A stretch of DNA of 64,000 bases from Sphingomonadaceae bacterium PASS1 (GTDB taxonomy: Bacteria > Pseudomonadota > Alphaproteobacteria > Sphingomonadales > Sphingomonadaceae). A model generated the notes under the pieces. The model made no database searches, was not told where the DNA came from, and saw nothing but the letters and a program-made list of their open reading frames with translations. The position numbers were made by a program, and so were the translations under genes. This document shows, piece after piece, positions 41,886-49,578 of the stretch. Position 1 is the stretch's first letter, and every line of letters starts with the position of its first letter. The DNA is taken from the NCBI GenBank assembly GCA_002255985.1, contig NKIR01000002.1, positions 208,479 through 272,478 of the forward strand, in the 5' to 3' direction.

Positions 41886-43232
41886 ATGCTTATTCGGTTG
41901 TTGTTGCTTTTGGGCCTCACTTGGGCCGCGGTTCCTGCGCAGGCTGAAACGCTTGCGTTTCCTAGTGCGGTCGGTTGGGCCAAGGAAACCGTGGGCGGAC
42001 GCGGCGGGCAGATAATTCGCGTCACCAGCCTCGCGGCAGACGGGCCGGGAACGCTGAAAGCGGCCATCGAAACAAAAGGTCCGCGGATTATTGTGTTCGA
42101 GGTTGGCGGTGTCATCGACCTCAAGCGCACGTCACTTGAAATCAAAGAGCCCTTCCTGACCATTGCTGGACAGACGGCCCCCTCACCTGGTATTACTATT
42201 ATCAAGGGCGGCATCGATGTGCGCGGCCATGACGTCATCATCCGGCATATCCGGGTTAAGACGGGCGCAGACGGACAGGCAAAGCGCAGCGGCTGGGAAG
42301 CGGACTCTCTGTCCACCGTGGCTGCGCATAATGTGATCATTGACCACTGCACCTTAAGCTGGGGCATTGACGAAAACATGTCGGCAAGCGGGCCACGCTT
42401 TACCGGAAAAACCGTCGAAGAATGGCGCAACGGAACCAGCCGCAACATCACCTTTTCCTCCAACCTGGCGGCCGAAGGCCTTGCCGATACCAGCCACCCA
42501 AAGGGCGAGCATAGCAAAGGCTCACTCATTCATGACAATGCAACCGGCATCCTATTTTACCGCAATATCTGGGCGCATAATGTCGAACGCAGCCCGTTGA
42601 TCAAGGGCGGCGCACAGGCGGCGATGATCAACAATTTGATCTACGATCCCGGCAAGCGCGCGATGCATTATAATCTGATGGCGCTCGAATGGGCTGGCCA
42701 GCCTTATGTGACAGGCGAAATGACAGCCGTCGGCAACGTGATGCGCGCCGGTCCGTCAACCGACAAGGACTTGCCGTTTCTCATGCTCGGCGGCGACGGT
42801 GATCTGCGCTATCATGGGCGTGACAACATTGCCGTCGATAAATTCGGCAACCCATTGCCGATGTTCGGCCGCTATGGCGAAACCCGCGCCAGACTGATTG
42901 AAGTAAAGAAACCCGTTATCTGGCCATCGAACATTGCAGTCCTTCCGGCGCGGGATGTTGAAACCCATGTGCTGGCCAATGCGGGCGCCCGTCCGTGGGA
43001 TCGGGACGCAGATGATATCCGCGTGCTGTTTTTCATCGCCGAGGGACGCGGTGAAATCATCGACGATGAAACAGAGGTTAGCGCCTATCCATCGCCAAAG
43101 CCGACGGCAGCGCCATTTGTAGAGGCCGATTGGAACCTTGACACGATGGAACCCAAATCCGGTCTCTATCCCGGGCAAAAGGCACCGGCGCAGGAAACCA
43201 TGTCGGCACGCGATCGCGCCATGCGGCAGTGA
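41886..43232 (+). CDS. Secreted pectate lyase (PL1-like parallel beta-helix)
   Basis: A 448-residue enzyme that cleaves polygalacturonate by beta-elimination to unsaturated oligomers. ATG 41886 is chosen because AAGGAG lies six bases upstream. Residues 1-20 are a signal peptide (PAQA). The start of the helix VGGRGGQIIRVTSLAADGPG and GPRIIVFEVGGVIDL is characteristic; IIDHCTLSWGIDENMS and KGSLIHDN belong to the catalytic face. The C-terminal region is proline-rich. Followed 10 bases later by a cupin gene in the same unit. Confidence 0.88.
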   Translation: MLIRLLLLLGLTWAAVPAQAETLAFPSAVGWAKETVGGRGGQIIRVTSLAADGPGTLKAAIETKGPRIIVFEVGGVIDLKRTSLEIKEPFLTIAGQTAPSPGITIIKGGIDVRGHDVIIRHIRVKTGADGQAKRSGWEADSLSTVAAHNVIIDHCTLSWGIDENMSASGPRFTGKTVEEWRNGTSRNITFSSNLAAEGLADTSHPKGEHSKGSLIHDNATGILFYRNIWAHNVERSPLIKGGAQAAMINNLIYDPGKRAMHYNLMALEWAGQPYVTGEMTAVGNVMRAGPSTDKDLPFLMLGGDGDLRYHGRDNIAVDKFGNPLPMFGRYGETRARLIEVKKPVIWPSNIAVLPARDVETHVLANAGARPWDRDADDIRVLFFIAEGRGEIIDDETEVSAYPSPKPTAAPFVEADWNLDTMEPKSGLYPGQKAPAQETMSARDRAMRQ

Positions 43233-43242
43233 TCAACGGCAT

Positions 43243-43629
43243 ATGATTTTCTCCCTGCTCATGCTCATGGCAGCCCCGCCGATGGTCGTGGTAAACGAGC
43301 GCGATGTTGTTCGGCAGGAAGCGCCGCCCCATGGTGCAATCGGCATGAGCACCGCCTATCGCATCAGCGACGTTGTGGCGCAGCCGCGGACGATGGAATT
43401 TCGCAAACGGGTGTTGCACAAGGGCGCGGCCATCGGGCTGCACCCCATTGCGCATGACGAGGTCTATTATGTCCTGTCGGGCGAAGGCGAAGTCACCTCC
43501 GATGGCGTTTCGCAGCGGCTACGGCCCGGCATGGCGGCGTACTTATACGACGGCGCTGTGGTGGGCATAAGGCAAATCGGCAACAAACCCCTCAGCCTCA
43601 TCATCAGCTACCCCGTCACACCCAAATAG
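43243..43629 (+). CDS. Exported single-domain cupin
   Basis: A 128-residue protein; the ATG at 43243 is 10 bases after the pectate lyase stop, so the ORF-track start at 43138 inside that gene is rejected. Residues 1-14 look like a short signal peptide. The cupin motif 1 is GLHPIAHDEVYYVLSGEGEV with two His and a Glu; motif 2 (LRPGMAAYLYDG) lacks its usual His. KdgF, which linearises unsaturated uronates, is also a small cupin, but it is cytosolic and has the full metal set, so a direct equivalence is doubtful. Confidence 0.72.
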   Translation: MIFSLLMLMAAPPMVVVNERDVVRQEAPPHGAIGMSTAYRISDVVAQPRTMEFRKRVLHKGAAIGLHPIAHDEVYYVLSGEGEVTSDGVSQRLRPGMAAYLYDGAVVGIRQIGNKPLSLIISYPVTPK

Positions 43630-43635
43630 GGGCGT

Positions 43636-45078
43636 TCAAGTGCCGGGCTGAATATAGGGAATGCGCGCAAATAGTTCGCGCTCCCATTTACGCGGATCAT
43701 TCTCCACGCGGCTGTTCGTGTCAAAGATCATCGTTTCGCGCTTCGCCAAACTATAGGTTTGCCACCCCGGATTGCCCGTGCGTGCAAAGCGCACAAACGC
43801 ATTCATGATCCGCACACTCATGACCTGCTGTTCCATTGAGGGTTCGGGAACGGTGCCGAACGAAAGCCCGATATCGTCGGTGTGCTTGGCCTGTTCAAAA
43901 TCGAGCTGATACACAAAGGCAGGTGCGCCTGCTTTGGCGCGTTCTTCTGCCTCGATTAGCTGCCCACGCCAACTGCGCGCGGTGGTCACGATGCGGTGGA
44001 ACAAATCCAGTGCCGCCGCATTCGGATATTGCGATCGGAATTGCCGAACCACCCATTCGGGCTGCGCATCAATCCGTATTTCCGTGGCAATGCGGCGCGC
44101 CAGATTGTCGAAATCAAGCCCGGCCAATTGCTTGGCATTCGGCGCGTAAAATGCCCGCGATTCCAGCACTGTATTTCCCAACATCATGGGAATATCCAAT
44201 GATTGCGGCGCTGCGTCTGGCCAGAATGGATGCCGGTGCAAATGACGCATATCCAGCACGGGCCCCATATATACGCCGCCGCCCAATATCGGATCTTGCG
44301 CCGACAAGCCAGCAACCAACTGTTCTGCCGACACTGTTGCCGGGTCTTGCCCGTTCAGTGCCGCCTGAAGCGCGGCCGCACGCTTCTCCGCATTTAACGG
44401 GCCTGTCGCGGTTACCTGCTGGCCGCTCATGGTAATGGCCTTATGGAACAGGCCTTTGGCTGCGGGCATTGCCATCAAAGTCGCAATTTTCGCGCCGCCG
44501 CCCGATTGGCCAAAAACCGTCACATTTTCGGGGTCACCGCCAAAGTCGGTAATATGTGCCTGAATCCATTGCAGCGCGAGGATGAGGTCCAATTGGCCCG
44601 CATTGCCGCTGTCGGGAAAACGTTCGGGCAAATATAAATAGCCAAAGGCGTTGAGCCGGTGATTGACGGTCACGACAACAACATCGCCATGTGAAGCGAG
44701 CGCCGCGCCGTCATTTACAGGGTCCGTGACGCTTCCCGTTGAATAGGCTCCGCCATGGAAATAGACCATGACCGGTCGGGGCTGCTTTGACTTTGCCTTG
44801 GGGGCCCACAGATTGAGGAACAGGCAATCCTCGCTTGCCGGAAGGTAACGGTTGCCGGGCTGCGGACAGGCTGGCCCGAATGACGCAAAAGCTCCAGCCG
44901 AGGGCGCAACAAATGGCACCGCACGCGGGGCAGCGAAGCGTTCGGCGACGCCGTATCTTATGCCTTTTAAAATGCGGAGATGTGATTGCGCTTTGGACGC
45001 ATATGTCGGCACCGCAGCGATGGCCATGGCCCCGCCCAAGACAGCCCGGCGGCTGAAATGGTTAGCGTCGAACGTCAA
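43636..45078 (-). CDS. Exported type B carboxylesterase
   Basis: A hydrolase of the carboxylesterase/cholinesterase family. The track starts at 45132, deep inside kdgK; a TTG at 45078 with GGCGGAAA upstream gives 480 residues and only a 17-base overlap, and is preferred with moderate certainty. FSRRAVLGGAMAIAAVP is a twin-arginine-like signal. The nucleophile lies in FGQSGGGAKIA, the oxyanion loop in YFHGGAYSTGS. As the last gene of the isomerase-kduD-kdgK operon it may cleave methyl, acetyl or feruloyl esters of pectin. The exact ester is unknown. Confidence 0.82.
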   Translation of the reverse strand: MTFDANHFSRRAVLGGAMAIAAVPTYASKAQSHLRILKGIRYGVAERFAAPRAVPFVAPSAGAFASFGPACPQPGNRYLPASEDCLFLNLWAPKAKSKQPRPVMVYFHGGAYSTGSVTDPVNDGAALASHGDVVVVTVNHRLNAFGYLYLPERFPDSGNAGQLDLILALQWIQAHITDFGGDPENVTVFGQSGGGAKIATLMAMPAAKGLFHKAITMSGQQVTATGPLNAEKRAAALQAALNGQDPATVSAEQLVAGLSAQDPILGGGVYMGPVLDMRHLHRHPFWPDAAPQSLDIPMMLGNTVLESRAFYAPNAKQLAGLDFDNLARRIATEIRIDAQPEWVVRQFRSQYPNAAALDLFHRIVTTARSWRGQLIEAEERAKAGAPAFVYQLDFEQAKHTDDIGLSFGTVPEPSMEQQVMSVRIMNAFVRFARTGNPGWQTYSLAKRETMIFDTNSRVENDPRKWERELFARIPYIQPGT

Positions 45079-46072
45079 GATTTCCGCCGACGAACGCGTC
45101 AATGTCGGCCTGCCCGAACAAACTCGCATCACCGGGCAATGAATGTTTGAGGCATGTCAGCGCAAGGCCCGTCTTCGCCAAAGCGTCGGCATCGCCGCCC
45201 GCGAAATGCGCATGCAACACACCCGCGGCAAAGGCATCGCCTGCGCCAATGCGGTCGATGATTCCGGTGACATCAACCTCATCGGTTTGCGCAAAGCTGT
45301 CGCGCAAATCGACACGCGCGGACAATTGGTGATGATCAGCACTGACGAGATGCCGCGCGGTTGACGCAATCAGTTTTAACGATGGGAATGCATCAAAAGC
45401 AGCCTGTGCCGCTTCGCGCCTGCGGTCGGCACCGTCGCCGGAGAAATCCTTACCCAAGACCAAAGATATATCACGGTGATTGCCGAACAATATATCCGCC
45501 ATGCCGATCAATTCGCTCAGGATCGCGCGCGGGTTGCTGTCCCAACGTTCCCACAGCATCGTGCGATAATTGCCATCGAATGAAATCGGCACACCCAGGC
45601 GCACCGCCGCTTTGGCCGCCGCTAATGCGGCCGCGGCAGATTGCGGCCCGAGTGCCGGCGTAATGCCCGACAAATGCAGCATCTGCGCATGTGCGAGCAA
45701 TGCATCCCAATCAAAATCCGCTGCGGTCGCTTGCGCGAAGCTTGAACCCAATCGGTCATAGACGATTTCGGACGCACGAAGCCCCGCGCCCTGCGCCAGA
45801 AAATACAGACCCATGCGCCCGTCGCGTATCTGGACGCTTTTGCAGTCGACACCATGCGCACGGATCGATGACACCACGCCGCACCCCAACGCGTTGTCGG
45901 GAACAGCGCTGACTATCGTCGTCGCATGCCCCAAATGCGAAAGGCCAACGGCAACATTTGCCTCAGCACCACCCACTTGGATGTCAAAGGATGGCGACTG
46001 CATCAGCAACTCCCGCCCCGGGGCCGTTAGCCGAATAAGCAATTCACCAAAGAAAACGACTGGCTTTGACAT
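45062..46072 (-). CDS. kdgK: 2-Dehydro-3-deoxygluconokinase
   Basis: PfkB-family sugar kinase of 336 residues that phosphorylates KDG to KDPG. The N-terminal FFGELLIRLTAPG, the substrate-side QVGGAEANVAVGLSHLG and the C-terminal anion hole DRIGAGDAFAAGVLH with catalytic Asp are visible. It follows kduD by nine bases, and KDG is the product of KduD as well as of altronate dehydratase encoded in the same locus, so both branches meet here. Confidence 0.9.
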   Translation of the reverse strand: MSKPVVFFGELLIRLTAPGRELLMQSPSFDIQVGGAEANVAVGLSHLGHATTIVSAVPDNALGCGVVSSIRAHGVDCKSVQIRDGRMGLYFLAQGAGLRASEIVYDRLGSSFAQATAADFDWDALLAHAQMLHLSGITPALGPQSAAAALAAAKAAVRLGVPISFDGNYRTMLWERWDSNPRAILSELIGMADILFGNHRDISLVLGKDFSGDGADRRREAAQAAFDAFPSLKLIASTARHLVSADHHQLSARVDLRDSFAQTDEVDVTGIIDRIGAGDAFAAGVLHAHFAGGDADALAKTGLALTCLKHSLPGDASLFGQADIDAFVGGNLDVRR

Positions 46073-46081
46073 AGCCGGACG

Positions 46082-46837
46082 TTAGCGCGCCAACCAGCCG
46101 CCATCAACGGCCAGAATGTGGCCATTGACATAGTCGGCAGCAGACGACGCCAAAAACACCGCCGCGCCGCCAATATCTTCGGCCTTGCCCCAACGTCCCG
46201 CGGGAATACGCTCAACGATCTGGCGGTTACGGTTTTCATCGGCTTGCAGGGCTGCCGTATTATTGGTTTCGATATAGCCCGGTGCAATGGCGTTTACATT
46301 AATGCCCTTTGCCGCCCATTCATTGGCCATCGCCTTGGTCAAGCCGCCCACGCCAGATTTTGACGCGGTATAGCTCGGCACGCGAATGCCGCCTTGAAAG
46401 GTGAGCATCGAGGCGATGTTGATAATCTTGCCCGAACCTTGCGATATCATGCATTTGGCCGCAGCCTGCGACAGGAAGAACAGGGTTTTGAGATTGGTGT
46501 CGATCACCGCATCCCAATCGTCTTCGGTAAAATCTACAGCATCATTGCGACGGATGATCCCGGCGTTATTCACCAAGATATCCAGCCGCCCGAACGCCGC
46601 CTGTGTTTCATCAACGACGCGTGCGACAGGCTCAATGGAGGACAGGTCAGCGGTGATGTTCATCGCCTTGCGTCCATTTGCTTCGATCAAGGCCAGCGTT
46701 TCTGTTGGCGCGGAACGACCCGCGACGGCAACATCAGCGCCTGCTTTTGACAAGGCGACGGCAATTGCCTGACCAATGCCCGTATTGGCACCAGTGACCA
46801 GCGCCGTTTTGCCCGAAAGATCAAATGGCGCGCTCAT
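46082..46837 (-). CDS. kduD: 2-Dehydro-3-deoxy-D-gluconate 5-dehydrogenase
   Basis: Short-chain dehydrogenase, 251 residues, reducing 2,5-diketo-3-deoxygluconate to KDG. The ATG at 46837 (MSAPFDLSGKTALVTG) lies one base after the isomerase stop; the longer ORF runs into that gene. NAD motif TGANTGIGQ, NNAG and the active-site Tyr-Lys in YTASKSG are present, and FQGGIRVPSYTASKSGV with AIAPGYIETNNTAAL is typical of KduD rather than other SDRs. Confidence 0.92.
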   Translation of the reverse strand: MSAPFDLSGKTALVTGANTGIGQAIAVALSKAGADVAVAGRSAPTETLALIEANGRKAMNITADLSSIEPVARVVDETQAAFGRLDILVNNAGIIRRNDAVDFTEDDWDAVIDTNLKTLFFLSQAAAKCMISQGSGKIINIASMLTFQGGIRVPSYTASKSGVGGLTKAMANEWAAKGINVNAIAPGYIETNNTAALQADENRNRQIVERIPAGRWGKAEDIGGAAVFLASSAADYVNGHILAVDGGWLAR

Positions 46838-46838
46838 A

Positions 46839-47477
46839 TCAGGCTGCCACGCTCCGCAGATAGGCGGACATTTCTTCATCCTGCGAATTGGCATAGAAAT
46901 AATCGGCGAAGCGTTCACCGGCAATCGCAGCCTTCAGTAGATCCTGATCAACCGTTTTGAGGACGGTCAGCATGTCGCGGCAAGATGCTGCCTTTACATC
47001 CTTCAATATGCTCCGGTTGGCGGCCATGAAGTGCGCGCGCTCCTTGGGGTAACCCGCGCCGCCTTCATTTTCGAAAATCTTGCGGTAGCAATCCTGCAGG
47101 TTCAGTTCCGCCGCCCAGCCAAAGCCTTTTGCATAAGGCATCGACATCGCGTTGCCGTCATTGATCTGGCTGAACAGAAATGCATCGGTCGGGTCGATCA
47201 CAAGGCCACAAAATACGCCGGGCATTGCGTTGCAGGCCAGCATGGAACCCATTCCGGTGCCACAACCTGTCACGACAAAATCAGCCGCTTTGGAGTTGAG
47301 CAAAATTCCGGCAAGCAAACCATTCATGACATAAGTCAGCGAAGCGGCATCCTCTGCGCTATACATGCCATAGTTAAAGACCTGATGGCCCAATGGCTCT
47401 GCGACTGCAGTCAGTGCATCGTTGATAATGCTGTTCTTAGCCGCTTGGCTATTTTCGGTGATCAGCGCGATCTTCAT
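46839..47477 (-). CDS. RpiB/LacAB-family isomerase, probable DHU isomerase (DhuI-like)
   Basis: A 212-residue protein of the RpiB/LacA/LacB fold. MKIALITENSQAAKN and the Cys-containing VTGCGTGMGSMLACNAMPGV match the family, but it is longer than RpiB (about 150) with an extra C-terminal helix region. In streptococci DhuI of this family isomerises 4-deoxy-5-hexosulose-uronate, the step done by KduI elsewhere. Being first in an operon with kduD and kdgK, and with no KduI in the window, it most likely does the same. AAAGGA precedes the ATG. Confidence 0.8.
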   Translation of the reverse strand: MKIALITENSQAAKNSIINDALTAVAEPLGHQVFNYGMYSAEDAASLTYVMNGLLAGILLNSKAADFVVTGCGTGMGSMLACNAMPGVFCGLVIDPTDAFLFSQINDGNAMSMPYAKGFGWAAELNLQDCYRKIFENEGGAGYPKERAHFMAANRSILKDVKAASCRDMLTVLKTVDQDLLKAAIAGERFADYFYANSQDEEMSAYLRSVAA

Positions 47478-47527
47478 AAATATCCTTTCCCGTCAAACCC
47501 GATGGTTTGTAATCAAATTCTGCAATG

Positions 47528-47547
47528 AAGGTAACCGGTGTCATCTG
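47528..47547. promoter_or_regulatory. ACCGGT operator before the isomerase-kduD-kdgK operon
   Basis: AAGGTAACCGGTGTCATCTG about 55 bases before the isomerase ATG, on the 84-base gap after the lacI stop. Nearly identical to the site before the pectate lyase (AAGGTAACCGGTGTCAT), which strongly suggests one regulator for both units. Confidence 0.68.
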
Positions 47548-47561
47548 CAAGTGCAATATCG

Positions 47562-48614
47562 TCATTTCATCGGCGGAGCGACCGAACCGCGCCGGACGAG
47601 CGTCGACACGAAGGTCGATGGCTCCTGATCCTCTGGGGATACCGATGTCGCATCGCCGATGATCTTAAGCGCTGCCGACCGACCCATGGCAACAATGGGC
47701 CATCGCACCGTTGTCAGCGGCGGCCAAACCCGCGCGGCGATGGGCGTGTCATCGAAACCGATGATCGATAATTCTTCCGGCACGGCGATGCCGCGTGACC
47801 GCGCCGCGAACAGAACGCCTGCGGCCATTTCGTCATTACACGCAAAAATCGCCGTCGGCCGCGGCTGCAAATCAAACAGGCTTTCGGCCGCAGCGATTCC
47901 CGATTCGAACGTATATTGCCCATCGGCGATCAGGCTGCGCGGCAGCTTTATGCCCGCTTCGGCCAATGCGAATTCAAACCCGTCGCGCCGTACTTGCGCC
48001 GAGTTGAAACCATGGGGCCCGGAAATCAGCCCAATGCGGCGGTGTCCCTGCGCGATGAGGTGGCGCGTCGCCTCAATCACCGCATCCCTGTCATTGGACG
48101 CAACCATATGATCGGGATCATCCAGCACAGACGATCCCATGCGCACATATTTGCAGTTCACCTCTTCACACAGGCGCGCGAGGGCATCTATTTCGGAGAT
48201 CGGCGGCAACAAAACGACGCCGTACAGCCGTTGTCGCACCAAAAAGCTGCGCACATCGTCAAGCATGTCCGGCGAACTCCTGTCCACTGGACGGACAACA
48301 AGTTCAAAGTCCGTGTCACGCAGCGCCTCCAATATGCCTTGCTGCATATTGAGTATCATCTGCGCATTCGGGTTGTCGTGGACAAGGCCAATCAGGAAAT
48401 TGCGGCCCAGTGCCAGCGCACGCGCCTGTGGATTGGGGACATATCCGGTCTCCCGAATAACCACCTCAATCTTTTCCCGCGTATCATCATGCAAGGAGCC
48501 AGAGCGGTTTATGACGCGGCTAACGGTCTTTTTCGACACCCCGGCAAGCCGTGCGATATCGTTGATCGTCGGCTTTGATACCGCCTTGTTCCGAGGTTTT
48601 GGGACGCCCTTCAT
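47562..48614 (-). CDS. LacI-family transcriptional regulator of the pectin locus
   Basis: A 350-residue repressor. The ATG at 48614 (MKGVPKPRNK) is preferred; the ORF track adds 26 unsupported residues. The helix-turn-helix with hinge is PTINDIARLAGVSKKTVSRV, followed by a periplasmic-binding-protein-like sensor domain (GFDDTPIAARVWPPLTTVRWP, quoted in part as GFDDTPIAARVWPPL). It lies between the isomerase operon and the divergent hydratase-exuT-uxaA unit, and is the best candidate to bind the ACCGGT palindromes. The inducer may be KDG or a unsaturated uronate derivative. Confidence 0.9.
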   Translation of the reverse strand: MKGVPKPRNKAVSKPTINDIARLAGVSKKTVSRVINRSGSLHDDTREKIEVVIRETGYVPNPQARALALGRNFLIGLVHDNPNAQMILNMQQGILEALRDTDFELVVRPVDRSSPDMLDDVRSFLVRQRLYGVVLLPPISEIDALARLCEEVNCKYVRMGSSVLDDPDHMVASNDRDAVIEATRHLIAQGHRRIGLISGPHGFNSAQVRRDGFEFALAEAGIKLPRSLIADGQYTFESGIAAAESLFDLQPRPTAIFACNDEMAAGVLFAARSRGIAVPEELSIIGFDDTPIAARVWPPLTTVRWPIVAMGRSAALKIIGDATSVSPEDQEPSTFVSTLVRRGSVAPPMK

Positions 48615-48683
48615 ATAAGCTGCATAGCAAGAATTGCATGTCGATACAGCAAAAGTTGCGAACAATATTTGGCGCATCCTTGC

Positions 48684-48701
48684 AAATGACACCGGTTTCC
48701 C
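48684..48701. promoter_or_regulatory. ACCGGT operator between lacI and the hydratase gene
   Basis: AAATGACACCGGTTTCCC lies about 70 bases upstream of the lacI start and 66 bases upstream of the hydratase start, so it can control both directions including autoregulation. The TGACACCGGT half is the exact complement of ACCGGTGTCA in the other sites. Confidence 0.65.
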
Positions 48702-48766
48702 ATAACAACGGCGATAATGAGATTTTCAATGAGGGACGCAGATTATATCTGCGCAAACGGTCGTCG

Positions 48767-49555
48767 ATGATGCCAACAGATATTGCCAACCAATTTGTTG
48801 CAGCGCGGCGTCACGGCCGTCATCTGCCGGAATATCCAGGCCCCATTCCTCAAAGCTTGTCGGCTGCTTACGCGGTTCAGGACGCGGCGATTCATGCGAC
48901 TGGCCAGTCTGTCATTGGATGGAAAGTCGGGCGTATTTTCCCGCCGCTGTCTGAAAAATTTGGCGCAAACCGTCTGGCCGGGCCTATCTTTACCGCGCAC
49001 ACTTTGTCGGCGGATGCATTGGCGTCTGGCAACATATTCACGGGCGGATTTGGCGCAGCCGAGGCCGAATTTCTGATCAAGATCGGCTCCGACCTGCCGC
49101 TTGGTAAGCAGGATTACACGCTGGAAGACGCCGAACGCCAAATCGAGGCGGTTCATGTCGGCATCGAAATTGCAAGCTCGCCTTTGCCCACCATCAACGA
49201 GTTGGGACCAGCCGTGACCGTTTCGGATTTCGGCAATAATAACGGTTTGATAATTGGGCAAGCTATACCCGACTGGCAGAACAGCAACTTTGCCGACTGG
49301 GCCGTTCGGTTAGAGATTGATGGCACTGTCGCCGGAAGTGGCTCTGCCAACAGCTTCCCCGATGGCCCTCTCGGCTCCGTACGCTTTCTGCTCAACAATT
49401 TGGGTGAACGCGGCATCTTGATTAACGCGGGCACATGGATTTCGTCGGGCGCTGTGACAGGCGTGCATCAGGTTACGCCCGGACAATCGGTACAGGCATT
49501 TTTTGACACATCATTGTTGGTAAGCTGCACAATAGAGGCCGCGCCAATCGTCTGA
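48767..49555 (+). CDS. 2-Keto-4-pentenoate hydratase-like (FAH superfamily) protein
   Basis: A 262-residue protein of the MhpD/FAH superfamily. The ORF track starts at 48575 upstream of the ACCGGT operator; the tandem ATGs at 48767/48770 (MMPTDIANQF) fit the family. AVQDAAIHATGQSVIGWKVG, AEAEFLIKIG (metal Glu pair) and VHVGIEIASSPL are recognisable. Relatives hydrate 2-keto-4-pentenoate or decarboxylate/hydrolyse related keto acids. Here, in a hexuronate operon, it may act on a keto-deoxy sugar acid, but no substrate can be assigned. Confidence 0.75.
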   Translation: MMPTDIANQFVAARRHGRHLPEYPGPIPQSLSAAYAVQDAAIHATGQSVIGWKVGRIFPPLSEKFGANRLAGPIFTAHTLSADALASGNIFTGGFGAAEAEFLIKIGSDLPLGKQDYTLEDAERQIEAVHVGIEIASSPLPTINELGPAVTVSDFGNNNGLIIGQAIPDWQNSNFADWAVRLEIDGTVAGSGSANSFPDGPLGSVRFLLNNLGERGILINAGTWISSGAVTGVHQVTPGQSVQAFFDTSLLVSCTIEAAPIV

Positions 49556-49578
49556 ATACATCTATGAGAGGATGATTT

